Notes under the pieces: model-generated
What the model was told of the DNA's origin: nothing
Databases searched by the model: none
What the model saw: the letters and a program-made list of their open reading frames with translations, nothing else
Position numbers and translations under genes: made by a program
Assembly (NCBI RefSeq): GCF_050947875.1
Contig: NC_134574.1
Location: 105,517,469-105,581,468 of the forward strand
Source of the DNA: Dermacentor variabilis
Lineage: Eukaryota > Arthropoda > Arachnida > Ixodida > Ixodidae
Length of the DNA: 64,000 nucleotides
Direction: 5' to 3'
Part shown: piece after piece, positions 22,245 through 33,110 of the stretch
Position numbering within the stretch: the stretch's first letter is position 1
Layout: each line of letters starts with the position of its first letter

Positions 22245-22900
22245 TCAATCTGTCAGCCTTGCCGTTCCGGTTCTGCTCGGCTTCTTATGGTGCAAGATTT
22301 CAAGGTGAAGGATGTGGTGGTCGCTGCCGAGATTTTCTTCCTGTCGGGTCCATTCCGCCTTCGATATTCCTGTTGTAGAGGTGAGGTCTGGATTTTTATC
22401 TCTGGACACACTGTTGCCTATTCGAGTCGTTAGTTTAAAATCATTCCAGAGGGTGAGGTGATTCTGTTGCGCCGAATCGTGCACTCGCGCTCCATTCTTG
22501 GCCGTGTGCTGGTAACCCCATGCTGTGTGAGGGGCATTAAAATCCCACATTATTACGAGCTTATGGCCTTTAGATAGTCTTCTGGCTTGCGTGATGAAGT
22601 TTACAAAGTCGGATAACGGATCCCTGGGTGGACTATGTAAGCACAGTACGTATAGTCTTTGGTGTGTCTTCTCAGGTAGCAGTTCCACTAGGGTGTATTC
22701 CACGGTTGTTCCCTGGATTAAGTGATCTTTCGTGGTGAGATTTTTCTTTGTCAGGATGGCTCTTCTCTGAGATCCGGTGTGTGTATCATATCCCTGTATG
22801 CACAGATTGGTGTGATAAGTTGCTTGGATAGCGATGATACCTGCTTGTTCCAGTTTGGTGAGTTCTTAGAGGTTTGTTCTTTTGGTTCGGATGGAGCAAC
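22245..22900 (-). pseudogene. LINE ORF2 endonuclease domain
   Basis: This is an APE-type endonuclease. The frame 22703-22245 carries KLVIMWDFNAPHTAWGY, which aligns with the GDFNAPH motif but has Trp for Gly. Next come a DKNPDLTSTT segment and LGSDHHILHLEI, the SDHH catalytic box. Upstream, IQGYDTHTGSQRRA and LTKKNLTTKDH extend the domain to about 22900, where the usual LQET-type Glu motif reads IQAT. Intact relatives nick the target DNA to start reverse transcription. Loss of the Glu and the altered GDFN box suggest no activity. Confidence 0.8.
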
Positions 22901-22945
22901 AGTTCCATTGTCACAAATGGGGCTTATGGTAATCTCTCCTTGGTA

Positions 22946-24677
22946 TTACTCGCCATCTCGTTCGATATCGTTCTCTTCGCCCCGGGCCATGGATTCCGGT
23001 CGGGCGTCATTGGGAAGGCCTTTACGTGCTTTCTTGTCAGCCGTGTCGGTGTTGAGTAGCTTTTCTACTGTGGCTTTCGTTACGTTATTCTGCTTGGCAT
23101 AGGACATGAAGTTGCTGAGGTCTCGGAAGTTAACATGGATAGGGGCCAGCTGAGCGGTGATGTGTTGCTGGAGCTGTTGCGCTATCTCCTTTGCAAAAGT
23201 GGTCATGGCCTCCTGTATCTGCTTCCGCACCTCCATCGTCACAATTTCCTTGATTCTTTCTTCCGTAAGGGGCGGTGGGATGTTTGGCATTCCTTGAGGC
23301 TTTAAAGCTTGATTGGCGGTGTTTTGTTCTTTGCACTTTTGTATGAGCTTCTCAACGAGGGTTTGCTGATTTAGGAGTTGTGCTCGCAGATCTCGTTTGG
23401 TTTCTGTGGGTTCTTGTGCTCGTGTGTTCCCTCCTGCAGCGTCTGCATACGTGACTCGCGTTTTGGGTAGCGTGTACGGGATCCAGACCGTGAGCTTGAC
23501 CGGGGTCCATCGTTTGCTTGACCACTTGTTGATTTGGAGTCATTTCTGGATCTGCGTGGAATGTGTAGTGAGGTACTGCTTGATACGGGGGGGGATAGTG
23601 CCGGGAAGTCTGAGCCTGAATCTGAGTTACATCTGCGTTGCTGCTCTTGGATCTTGTTTTCCCATTGCAGTCTGATCTTGTATGGTGGTGGATTTGGTTT
23701 CAGTTTATGTCGGCACCCCTTCCCGTCTGTCTCATGGGGTTGTTGACAGATTTTACAACTGGGTCGGCAGTCATGTTCTTCCGGTTAATTTTCCATCCCG
23801 CATATGTAGCAGAAGTTGATAAGGGGTATCGGGCAGATATCTTGCCGGTGCCCTAGTTCTCCGCAGGTTCTGCAGTACTGCACAGATTTCCTGTATGGTT
23901 TGCAGTGGTAGTCACAGCATTTATATATGATGTTGTATGGGACGTGCGGTCCGTCGAAGTAGAGGAGTGCTGTCGACGATCTTTCCAGCATGCATGCTGC
24001 GAGAACCGTGTATCTTGCGGATACTCGTAGCCCCTGTAGTAGCTCTTCGCTTCTACCTGGCGGGATGTTGTAGATTACGCCTTTGCTGGTGCCCTCTGGT
24101 GACCTTACATGTGCTTTAACTTCGTAAATGGACCCTCCAAGCTGAATGCTGGTGATCTTGAGGAACATGTCGTACGCTATGTCTTTGTTTGGCGTACTTG
24201 CGATTATTATATTCTCGGCATGTTGCACTTGTATCTGGACCTTGTCATAGAAGCTTATTTTCGGGACAACTTGCTAGCTCGGCCGATAGCATGTTTCACT
24301 GCCACCAATGTCCATTTGGAGAGTTGTAATCCCGGCTTAGGTCTGTAGAGGATCTTCGTGTCGTCCGCTGGCAAATGCGGATGTCTCGGTTTTCCATAAT
24401 GTGGCATGTTTCCCGCAATAGTTCCTCCGGCTTGCTGCGTTCGTAGTTGGTCTGCTTCCTCGGCTGTGGGTTTTGTATTCAGCAGAGTCTTCTTGCCTCT
24501 CTTCTCCTATGTGTTCCATTTTTCCTGGATGTTTATCGCCTTTCCACTGCTCTCGCCATACGTCCCCTCCGCTTCTAGTTGCTGCTGCTCTTGTATCGTC
24601 TCCACCTGCATTTCAATGCTGTTGTTTTCCTGGTTCAGTTCTCGTGCACTTCTTGCTGCGTCGGATGCGTCAGTCAT
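22946..24677 (-). pseudogene. LINE ORF1 (Gag-like, zinc knuckles)
   Basis: The probable start is the Met at 24677 (MTDASDAARSARELNQ). An acidic, Gln-rich, coiled-coil-like N-terminus follows. After a frame change the central part (24228-23785) reads KVQIQ-like sequence then YEVKAHVRSPEGTSKGVIYN, ending in the knuckle CRTCGELGHRQDIC (C-x2-C-x4-H-x4-C, 23874-23833). A second Cys/His cluster starts FCYICGMEN and is cut by a TAA at about 23787. A third Cys/His cluster follows past the stop (CKICQQPH). The last frame (23290-22946) is a charged helical C-terminus. In the family ORF1 binds element RNA. At least three disruptions are present. Confidence 0.78.
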
Positions 24678-24830
24678 TGCTACCCAGCAGCAGGCCCGAG
24701 TCGCGCTCGAAGAGAGCCAGCGGCGGCTCACGAGCGCTCACGAGCCACGGGATACGCTCCGCGGGTCACGGGTCACACGCGTTCGGCTGGCCGCTTAGCC
24801 TTGTAGGGTTGGCTCAGTTAGCGTGGCGTG

Positions 24831-27800
24831 AAACCTTAAAACAACAAGAAATGACGGTAATTCCACGTACCGCTCATAAACTTTATATCCTCCGGTACCA
24901 CTTCCGTACCGATTCCGTCAATGCCACTGTTTTCGATGAATAAAAGCAAGGGTGCGGAAAATTGCCGTAAAATGCAGCAGCCCATGCGAAGTGCGTCAGC
25001 ACTGCTTAGCCCCTAGCGGCCGCTTCAAACCTTCTTGGAAAACACAAAAAATATTAGTTTCATACTAAATGTTCGTGAATGACGCCATCATCTTTTTTAA
25101 ATATCATAGATCGTATATGGTTAGCTCATGTCACTATACTTGTAACACACGCCTGAGTTTGTCAGGTGTTGTTTGGTTATTTTAAGCAGATATGTCTAGA
25201 TTCGTCAGCCGCACGACCTGCAAGAATCTCCACTTGTGTGCGTCTTTCTGAACTCCCTTGCGCTTACGGCCCTGTGGGTCTTAGTGTGCTTTTACGCTTT
25301 TCTGTGACTTGTTTTGCACTTGTGCTGGAACCTCCTAAAGGTCTATAGTATCTAAATGCCTGATTTTGTTTCGTGCTCTTAGTTTTCTTTTCTCAGAGGA
25401 AGTGAGTAGCCGGCGCCATTAAAGGCGTCTACCTCTGTTGCAATTACCTTTAAAAAAAGCAATTTCAATCGTCGTTGACAGCAGTCAGCTAAGAAATGCT
25501 TTCGTTTTTACCGTAGGAATGTCCTGTAATAATCCCTGTTCACGAATACAGATAGCGTTGACAGTTCTGTGTTGTATTGTTGTCGTCCACTCACTTGCGT
25601 ATATATTGTGCTTCCCACCAAAGGTGATTAAAACACTCGCGTGCCACCTTCCGACTTTATCGAGGCAATCCCCATCATCGCTCGCTCGGGGCAAAGTCAT
25701 CGTGAGGTTACACATTATCCTGCCACTCCTCCACAATGGAAATGACGCTGATGGCCAGAATGAAACGTCCGCGTACGATGATAAGCGACGTCGGCATTGC
25801 GGGGCCGTCGATGCGTGCGTTTATTATGATGGATGGTGGTGTGACGGTACCGTGGTCTGGAGGCCGCTCGACGCGTGATGTGTCGTTCTTGATCGCTAGC
25901 TGAATGAAAAGCGCTGGTTCGGTTACCCGGAACAGCTAACTAACGGTTATCGCTTGGCTCGCCGCGATTCCAAATCGAAGGATTGAAGGGCATGCGCATG
26001 TGCGTGCGGGTTTTTCTTGTTTTTTTCTTCTTTCTGTACATCGTTCACACGTATCTTGGCAATCAGCGCAAGCGATCGTAAGAAACCCTACAGCGACTAT
26101 AGCGTCTGCATTGGCGTTGATTTAAGTAGGACATAAAACATACCGTCAGGTTTGTATATAACAATCTTTATATTCGTTTCCAAAGAGCAGCGAAGCCCCT
26201 CCGAGTGACTTTTATAGTAGCATCTGCTTTGCGAGCCGTCTGACGGTTCTTGAGAGCGATAACACTCCGAATCCAAAGCAGAGCAACTTTCGAAGCGAGA
26301 CCAGTTTACCCGCTTGGCATTGCAGCTCGACTACATCTCGCCCAAACTGCCACGCTCATGACCTCAGGCTAGAGTTTGTGTAAATGGAGCGAAGGGTAAC
26401 TCAAGAAAATATTTTTCGTTACGAGTACGACAAGAGAATTATAAAATTTCGATGTCATGTGCATTTCGTTCCTATATTCGTGCAATAAAACGTGGGAAAC
26501 TGCGTCAGCGTTCGGCACTTCGCTTACTGCTTTCTTTCTTTCATTTTTTGTCGACGTGTCTTTAGAGGGTAGCTTTAATGTCAGCCAGAAATCCCTTGCA
26601 TAGCCATAGAAATTATTGCAACACATCATAAAAACCATTTCAATTTATTCGCTAATGGTATTTGAGAAGTATCTGTTTCCTACAGTATTATTTTTAGCAA
26701 TGCGCTTAGCAATAGAAAAGAACACAGCTGCCAGGCGTGAAAACTTGTTGAGTGCCAGGTATACATAAATAAATTCTCAATACTGTGGCTCATTTATTGA
26801 CATGCAATTACTTACCAGAAGTACGTTGTGTTCTACGGGCGCATACATCCGCTATTTATTTCTATATGAAAGCTATGTGTGATTACAAGAAATTTTAAAA
26901 TTGAATGTTTTTAGCTATACGATAAGCTACGAAAACTGCAGATGTCACTGCGCTACGTTTCCCTTAGTGCCTACGGTATATCACTTGCAACAGACAAAAA
27001 AAATGTTTAATCAGGCTGAGATGTCTAGGCCTGCGAAAACGGCTTCTTGTTGACTGTGTTTCGATCTAGCCTCAAAAACAATACTTCCGCAAAGGCTGGA
27101 AACACTGCGAATACCAACTCTAATGCTTCTCCATTAGTCTGATTAGCTTGTTTCGTGCTTGTGAAGTCCCTATAAGTTATTGAGGCTCCTGTCCACTGTG
27201 GCTTAATAAATAAAAGGAGTAAAAGAGGCGAGACGCATTATTTGTGTGATCGATCTTCGTTTGCATCCTTATGTTCGGGCTGCTCCGAAAACACGCTGGG
27301 CCGACAAGCGTGTCTACGGAGTGGGCCGCTCGTTCGCTTGTCTCCTGTCCTCAGCGGAACGCGCGCAGCGGACCAGCGTTTTTTGGGAAAGGAACATGGC
27401 GACCAGCGCTTGCGCGAGCAGTAGCGACATGTCGCCGGTGTCGCACGTTAAATCATATAATTAAAGCAAATATGCGTTTTTTCTTTATTACTTGTATCCT
27501 AATAAAAGCAGGCCTGGCTTATGTTAATCCACAGTTACTCGTACCTTGTACCACAGGTGGCGAAGCAAAGCGACCACTCGACCGACAGTAACCTCGAACT
27601 CGCTCGACAGGTGGCGCAGCAAAGCACTTCGCTCGAATGAACCGGAAATCGTTGAGCTAAAAACTGTTCCTTTCGTACGGGGCTCCACTACCATCTCCAC
27701 TCGGCCGCTCCTACTGCTCGTACCGCTGGCTCATAAACTCGCTCAGCTATACCGCTTCACCGCTGTAACTGCCGCACTCAGCGTACCGCACAGGCGTAGT

Positions 27801-28929
27801 GGCGTCTCCTTTCACTCACTGGGCCCACTCGCCCCTAAACTCGCCCTGCCATCACTCTATAATGACGAGCACGCCGATATGTGGGGGCTGCGTCGAAACA
27901 GACAGGCTGCGTCCCAACACAAACACACAGGATAAGCGCTGACGCATAGGAAACACGTACTTAGCTGTTCAGCGCACTTATGCCCGACATATCGTAATGT
28001 GAAACAAGGCAAAAACCAAAGAGAAAATTTTGACGAACCTGTATACATCAAAACACTTCCCCATGCGTCTAAGGTACCGGGAATGAAAGTTGGAGGGAGA
28101 TCGTCGTAAACTCGTGCGCAAATTGGATTGGATTGGAGCCAACTTTATTTGTGCCTGCAGTAAAAGTAAACTGACCACAGGGTTTCCAAAAAAAAAACTA
28201 GATCTGTTTGCAATTAGCATGCATAAACTGAAATTGACGAGTACACTGGGAAGTTCACAATGCCAAGTTAGGAGTGCAGTCCTCAATTTAAAGATGCATT
28301 CACAGGCTCAGGAAAAAATGGGCCTTATCGTGCAGTCCCTGGTCCGTATACTTTTGCTCCCGGGTGTACCTCCAGCTACAGCTTTCTTGAAGACGAAAGA
28401 CGTTATGCGCATCATTAAGACCCCTGATAGGTGGCAATAGGCGGCATAAACCACAAGAAAGTCTTAGTAATTAAGCCATGACATTTCATATGTAAATCTA
28501 CTATTTCCAGTAGGTGTGACCTGAAAGGTTGATTTGTTCGTTGAACTCTTTGCCATTGCGAAGTGCAGTAAACATCTAGGAGCATAGATAAGAATAAACA
28601 TTATTCTTTTAAAATTACAGTACCACCCTAGACTTTACTTGCGTTAACGAGAAAGGTAGCGGGACGAATAAAACAGGGCACTGCGATGGCGAACATAACT
28701 GATCCGTTCTCTCATAAAGGGAAGTGGCATTTGATATGCGATGAAGAAACTTTTATCACCGGTACATTGTCCTCTGAAAGCTATTACAAAAGCAGCCTGA
28801 AATCGTAAAAAAAACTATATGTAGCGTAAGTGCAGCAGTAGGAATTTAATAAGTTAGCTTATACCGGCGGCTTTGACGAGGCGATCCACCATTGTGCGCC
28901 TGAAAAGCCTGCTACGTACCCAGTGATCG
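24831..28929. other. No gene seen; unassigned
   Basis: Near 27.24-27.90 kb a GC-richer stretch contains two similar blocks, ACAGGTGGCGAAGCAAAGC and ACAGGTGGCGCAGCAAAGC, about 60 bases apart. The rest is AT-rich with no recognisable coding region. Confidence 0.4.
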
Positions 28930-29250
28930 AGAAAATTTGAGGGCATTATTGAGCGAGATGGTCATTCGGAGGAACGAATTTGGGTCAGCTGCTCCATAGG
29001 AGCTGATTGCAACTGCCCCAGGCGACGGGAGGGAGACGGCAGGTGTGTGTGAAAGAGTGCAATATCTGGCTGACGCATTTATTGCTGAATCTGAGGCAGC
29101 CGAGGAATTCGCAGACCAAAGCAATCTTCGGAAAGCTGATAGAATGTAAAAGCTGCGCACGACAATGTGACCCACGACGACATTCTTGATGCTTTTGAGG
29201 CTGCTGAACTTAGAGATCACATTTTTTGATGGCTCAGATGATACCTCTAC
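28930..29250 (+). other. Coding-like stretch, unknown family
   Basis: A plus-strand frame reads ENLRALLSEMVIRRNEFGSA, then QYLADAFIAESEAAEEFADQ, before a stop near 29150. A further acidic stretch with DDILDAFEAAE-like residues follows. The composition looks like decayed protein-coding sequence, possibly from a transposase, but I do not recognise the family. It abuts a LINE fragment. Confidence 0.3.
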
Positions 29251-29259
29251 AGGAGGTGA

Positions 29260-29610
29260 ATGTTCGTTCCTACGGAAGTGTCCGACTACTGGACATTTTT
29301 ACAGTCATGGTGTTGCACAAGGCGCAATCTAGAACCCCACTTTTTTAAAATTCTGCCTCTTGTCTGGCTCACTGAATTTCTACGAAAGACGGCTGACATC
29401 CTACTCTACACCGACAATATCTGCGTGTGGGCTTGTGGCGTGACACGACTACATATGCACGCATAGGATCAAAAGGAGCAATGTTAATACATGCATACCT
29501 TCGCAGGCAAGGATTGAGTGTCTATGCGGAAAAAGGCGCATGGTAGCATTTACACGCAAGCCAATGACGTTATACCCCGTGTACGTCGATGGCCACTCAG
29601 TTGAGTAAAA
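29260..29610 (+). pseudogene. I-like LINE RT fragment
   Basis: The frame from 29260 reads LEPHFFKILPLVWLTEFL, then the catalytic region LLYTDNICVWACGVTRL. YTDN stands where YADD is expected, so the second catalytic Asp has been lost. Past a stop, TYLRRQGLSVYAEKGAW and a VYVDGH-like segment continue the thumb to about 29607. The sequence is closely similar in order and residues to the thumb of the element at 14.3-16.6 kb, so they belong to the same or sister families. Only about 350 bases remain, truncated at both ends. Confidence 0.75.
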
Positions 29611-29627
29611 AAATATTAGATATGTTT

Positions 29628-29968
29628 GGGCGTGGAACTGGCGTCATGGCGATGCCATATCAACTGTTCTGCTATTGATGCATGTTTTCCCTGCATACTA
29701 GACCGTTGTAGGAACGTCTTCCGTGCCTACCTTCGTGGATGACGTGTGTCGACTTGAGGGTGAAGCTCTGCACCCTCTCTTCAAGCCCGACAATCAAGTG
29801 TGCCCAGCAATGGACATATGTGAAATTTTTTTCAAGTTGTGTTCGCAACTATGGGTGCTGGGCATAAAAGACCCGTGGCTACATAAGCTGCGAAGCGGCG
29901 CTGCGGCCACGGGGCGTGGAACCGGCGACATGGCGATGTTCATCTCAACTGTTCTGCTGTCGATGCAG
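29628..29968 (+). repeat. Duplicated 57-base block in CR1 5' region
   Basis: 29628-29684 and 29912-29968 share GGGCGTGGAA, TGGCGATG, TCAACTGTTCTGCT and GATGCA, with about eight differences and one indel, 284 bases apart. CR1 relatives can have repeated 5' units, so this may be two 5'-UTR monomers. Confidence 0.6.
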
Positions 29969-30214
29969 GTTGGTTTTCTTCATAATTCTTTTACCTGCCA
30001 AATGTTGTTTTTGCTGCCGGTTCCGCCCCACACGTTGTTCCTGATTGTGTCATCGCAGCGGAAAGATGCGGTCACGCGGGATGTTCAACCTAGGCGGCAG
30101 CTATCTCTGTTTGGCAATCATACCTTTTATTTTTTACTTTTGGTGCTGCGTTGCGGCGATGTTGAAATGAATTCGGGCCCTATGGAACAGCTGACTAAAT
30201 TACGCTATGGCTAG
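29723..30214 (+). pseudogene. CR1-like ORF1 N-terminus with 2A-like motif
   Basis: This 163-codon frame ends with a hydrophobic stretch (FYFLLLVLRC) followed by GDVEMNSGP at 30155-30181. The pattern D-x-E-x-N-P-G-P is the ribosome-skipping 2A consensus, reported in several CR1/L2-like LINEs. Here the first of the two prolines is Ser (codon TCG at 30173-30175), so skipping would be lost. A short tail (MEQLTKLRYG) and a stop follow. The first half of the frame may be untranslated leader, because the block repeated at 29628/29912 runs through it. Confidence 0.65.
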
Positions 30215-30223
30215 AAAACTATA

Positions 30224-30421
30224 ATGTCGAAATTAACATCAATAGATGCAAATAAAAAATACCTCACTGCTGAAATAAATTATTTGAAAGAGCATACATG
30301 GTCCCTTGAAAAACAGCGTGAAAAAATAGATGACATGTGCAAAGCCATAGATCCTATTTCAGCTCAACAGCACCAAGACAGGGAAGCGCTGAAGGTACTC
30401 AAAGCCAAATTGAATACTTAG
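30224..30421 (+). pseudogene. CR1-like ORF1 coiled-coil segment
   Basis: The frame reads AEINYLKEHTWSLEKQREKI and ends ALKVLKAKLNT, a heptad-like charged helix typical of trimerising LINE ORF1 coiled coils. It lies after the stop at 30212-30214 and before the RRM-like part in another frame, so ORF1 is split into at least three pieces. It would mediate self-assembly in an intact copy. Confidence 0.65.
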
Positions 30422-30443
30422 AAAACAGAGAGGGCCGAATATT

Positions 30444-30850
30444 TTGATCTTTTTTGGTCTTAGGAACTCGGGGAACGAGTCCGCTGCAAAGCCTAAAGAA
30501 GTTGTTCTTGATGTATGCGCTTCCAAACTTAAACTTCCCTCGCGAGAAATTCAACACGCTCATAGGCTAGGTAAATTTAAAGCTGGCGAAGATCAACCTG
30601 TCATTGTGAAATTTTGCCCCTTCAAGGTATGGCAGTCGGTGTTCTCGAGCGCGAATTAGCTGAAAGACACGTCTTATAGTATATCTGAAGATTTTTCCCA
30701 TTCTGGGGTGCGCATAAAGTGAAATATGTTTTGGGATTACGCGAAAATAAACAGGATGGAAAGAAGCCAGTGCTAAAGTTCGATAGGCTGCACCTAAGTG
30801 GGAAGTGTTATCAGTATGATCGCGAGTCAGGGGGAGTGGACGAGCGGTCA
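30444..30850 (+). pseudogene. CR1-like ORF1 RRM-like segment
   Basis: The frame 30444-30659 reads MIFFGLRNSGNESAAKPKEV, then CASKLKLPSREIQHAHRLGK, then QPVIVKFCPFKVWQSVFSS. The IFFGL and AHRLGK/PVIVKF elements are those of the RNA-binding domain of LINE ORF1 proteins. The continuation (SVSEDFS-like, YSISEDFSHSG) lies past a stop near 30690. The frame from 30719 then covers the C-terminal end (PVLKFDRLHLSGKCYQYDR). Confidence 0.75.
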
Positions 30851-31038
30851 CCACTAGGTTTGTCCCGTAAATTAAGGCCGCTCAGTTTGCTGCTTATCCA
30901 GTGCCAAAGCATTAAAAATAAAATCGATGTATTCTGCCTTCTTGTCCATTCTATTAAAGCAACAATTGTTCTTGGAACTGAGTCATGGCTCGATTCGTCT
31001 GTCTTAAATTCTGAGGTTTTCCCCTCTGGATATCAGTG
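30851..31038 (+). pseudogene. CR1-like ORF2 endonuclease, 5' part
   Basis: From about 30865 the frame reads LRPLSLLLIQCQSIKNKID, then the catalytic Glu in LGTESWLDSSVLNSEVFPSG. This is the N-terminal half of an APE-type endonuclease (N/C-QS and TE-W motifs). It ends at GYQ, 31038, where the RTE copy is inserted. The coding resumes at 31557 in register once the duplicated 7 bases are discounted. Confidence 0.82.
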
Positions 31039-31491
31039 GTTAACAGCTGTGTAAAAAGTGTATAACAGCTGTGTCTTACCAGTACTCACGTACGGGGCAG
31101 AAACCTGGAGGCTTATGAAAAGGGTTCTACTTAAGTTGAGGACGACGCAACGAGCCATGGAAAGATGAGTGATGGGTGTAACGTTAAGGGATAAGAAAAG
31201 AGCAGATTGGGTGAGAGAACAAACACGAGTTAATGACATCTTAGTTGAAATCAAGAAAAAGAAATGGGGGCATGGGCAGGACATGTAATGAGGAGGGAAG
31301 ATAACCGATGGTCATTAAGGGTTACGGACGGGATTCCAAAGGAAGGGAAGCGTAGCAGGGAGCGGCAGAAAGTTAGTTGGGCGGATGAGATGAAGGAGTT
31401 TGCAGGGACAACATGGCCACAATTAGTACATGACCGGGGTAGTTGGAGAAGTATGGGAGAGGCCTTTGCCCTGCAGTGGGCGTAACTAGGC

Positions 31492-31528
<37 letters not shown>

Positions 31529-31556
31529 AATGGTGGTGATGATGATGATGATGATG
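31039..31556 (+). mobile_element. RTE-like LINE 3' end nested in CR1-like endonuclease
   Basis: It reads VLPVLTYGAETWRLMKRVLL and LRTTQRAMER. It continues with DILVEIKKKKW-like and MRREDNRWSLRVTDGIPKEG, then WADEMKEFAGTTWPQLVHDR, and ends ALQWA with a GAT tail (31490-31558). The same segment occurs at 12.25-12.70 kb. The target-site duplication is ATCAGTG at 31032-31038 and 31557-31563, and removing it with the insert rejoins the host frame. The 5' truncation lies after about 31053. The first bases duplicate the downstream TAACAGCTGTGT. Confidence 0.92.
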
Positions 31557-32040
31557 ATCAGTGTTTCCGTCGCGATCGTTGCACAAGAGAAGGAGGTGTG
31601 TTCATTCCCGTTGCTACCGGAGTATCATGCGCACTGTTGGAATTTTCCAGTGTTACGGAGTCTATGTTTTGTAAATTAAGATTTTCAAATAGGCAAATCA
31701 TCGCTGTTTGGGTGGTCTACTGTCCACCAGGTTCATCACGAGCGCAGTACAACACCTAGCGGATATTCTCGACACCGTTGAGAGTGATCCTTTTTTGGGG
31801 GAGGGGATTTCAACCTCCCTGCCAGAGAGACACTGTTCGAGGTTGTTCGTACTCAATGTTCTTTGACTTAATTCATTCGTTTATGTTTCACCGGTATATT
31901 CATGACGCATTACGTAATGATGGCTTTGGGAATATTCTTGATTTACTGCTTTGTAATACCCCAAATGTTCTTTCAGCTGTTCAGGTACTGCCGAGAATAA
32001 GTGATCGCACTATAGTGATAGTTAACCTCTATATTGGCAA
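31557..32040 (+). pseudogene. CR1-like ORF2 endonuclease, 3' part
   Basis: After the duplicated bases the reading is CFRRDRCTREGGGVFIPVA, then a frameshifted part with YCPPGSS near 31.72 kb and an ESDPFLGEGI-like stretch where GDFN is expected. The frame 31778-32047 has IHDALRNDGFGNILDLLL and VLPRISDRTIVIVNL. There SDH has become SDR, so the catalytic His is lost. This completes the APE domain, which is clearly inactive. Confidence 0.78.
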
Positions 32041-32049
32041 CATGTAAGT

Positions 32050-33110
32050 CGCAAAGAAACTCGCGCGAAGAGTTTACGTATATAGTAAAGGCAATTATGA
32101 TAGCATCAACATAACAATGGAATCCCTTTTCCAGTTTTCGATGCTCTGGCTGATCAACTTTGTACTGAGCAGCTGTGGGCCATATTGAAAGAGAAACTTC
32201 TGCCGTCCCAAGACATGTTCCTTCCTGTACGAACTTAATCCTCTAGCAGAGCTAAAGTTGCTGAAGGGCTAAAGACGAAGAGCTAAAGAAGAAATAAAGC
32301 TCTAGAAGAGCCAGTAGCGTGCTCTGAGCGCAAGAATAAGACCTGTCTGTCAGAAACTCAGGAGAAAGCATTGTCTTGGGAATCTGGCGCAGCTAAAAAG
32401 ACTTAAGCTTAACTTCATATCGTTAGCAGGAAAAGCGCAACATTTTTCTTTTTCTACGCTTAGAAACAGGTTGGTTCAAGATTTGAAACTGCTGTGGAAA
32501 TTTGTTCGCGGTCGTGGCAAAGTTGATTGTTCGGTACCAATAATATAAAGTGGCGATAGATTGATTGATGATGACGCATGTAAGGCTGAAACTTTTCATA
32601 CGTATTTCTTGTTGGTATTTCACTCATCGTAATCGCGAGCTCTACAGATTCCATTAATTGATGCAGATCCAATTGCAGAAGTTATCCTTAGTGCAACAGG
32701 TATTCGAAAGTTATTGCTTAATGTGAACTGGACAGTTGCGAGTGGCCCAGATGACTTATCTGCTACAGTTGTTAAAGACTGTTCTCACATATTGTCATTG
32801 TACTTCAGCTGTTTATTTGAGCAGAGTTTGCGAGAAGCGACTCTGCCAACAGGCTGAAAATTGGCTCGGGTCGTGCCCATCCATAAAATTGGGCCGAGAA
32901 ATTTGGTAGAAAATTATAGGCCAGTGTCTCTAACAAATATGGCTTGCAGGACAATGGAGCATGTAATCTACAGTTGCATAATTTACTTAACCCAGCACAG
33001 CACGGATTTCGTCAAGGTCTGTCCTGCTCTACACATTTTTACATATTACATTTTACATTTTATAACTTTACATATGACCCAGCAGTAGCTATTGACAAAC
33101 AAAAAGTTAT
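32050..33110 (+). pseudogene. CR1-like ORF2 RT N-terminal half
   Basis: From about 32050 the linker reads YDSINITMESLFPVFDALAD. The RT starts with RKLLLNVNWTVASGPDDL near 32.71 kb. It continues to LREATLPTG, then a TGA stop near 32857 where W is expected, then LARVVPIHKIGPRNLVENYR and PVSLTNMACRTMEHVI near 32.86-32.98 kb. The QHGF-like segment follows in another phase. A short AT-rich insertion lies near 33.03-33.07 kb, then AVAIDKQKVI. The sequence then leaves RT around 33110, before the catalytic box. The 3' part is missing. Confidence 0.78.

Larger units (their letters stand above)
19775..24830 (-). mobile_element. I-like LINE, nearly full length, inactivated
   Basis: Two open frames in I-superclade order are visible on the minus strand: ORF1 with zinc knuckles (24677 to about 22946), and ORF2 with endonuclease, RT, RNase H and His/Cys tail (about 22900 to 19852). 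A short 3' UTR with AATAAACGTTCATTCC follows near 19.79 kb. The total is about 5.05 kb. The 5' boundary is estimated. Frameshifts in every domain and substitutions in the EN and RT cores make it non-autonomous. Confidence 0.85.
29628..33110 (+). mobile_element. CR1-like LINE, interrupted by an RTE insertion
   Basis: The order is 5' UTR with a 57-base repeat, ORF1 with a 2A-like motif, coiled coil, RRM-like region, endonuclease (split at 31038/31557) and the first half of RT. The sequence stops resembling RT near 33110, so the 3' half is missing. It is interrupted by an RTE copy at 31039-31556. Confidence 0.82.
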
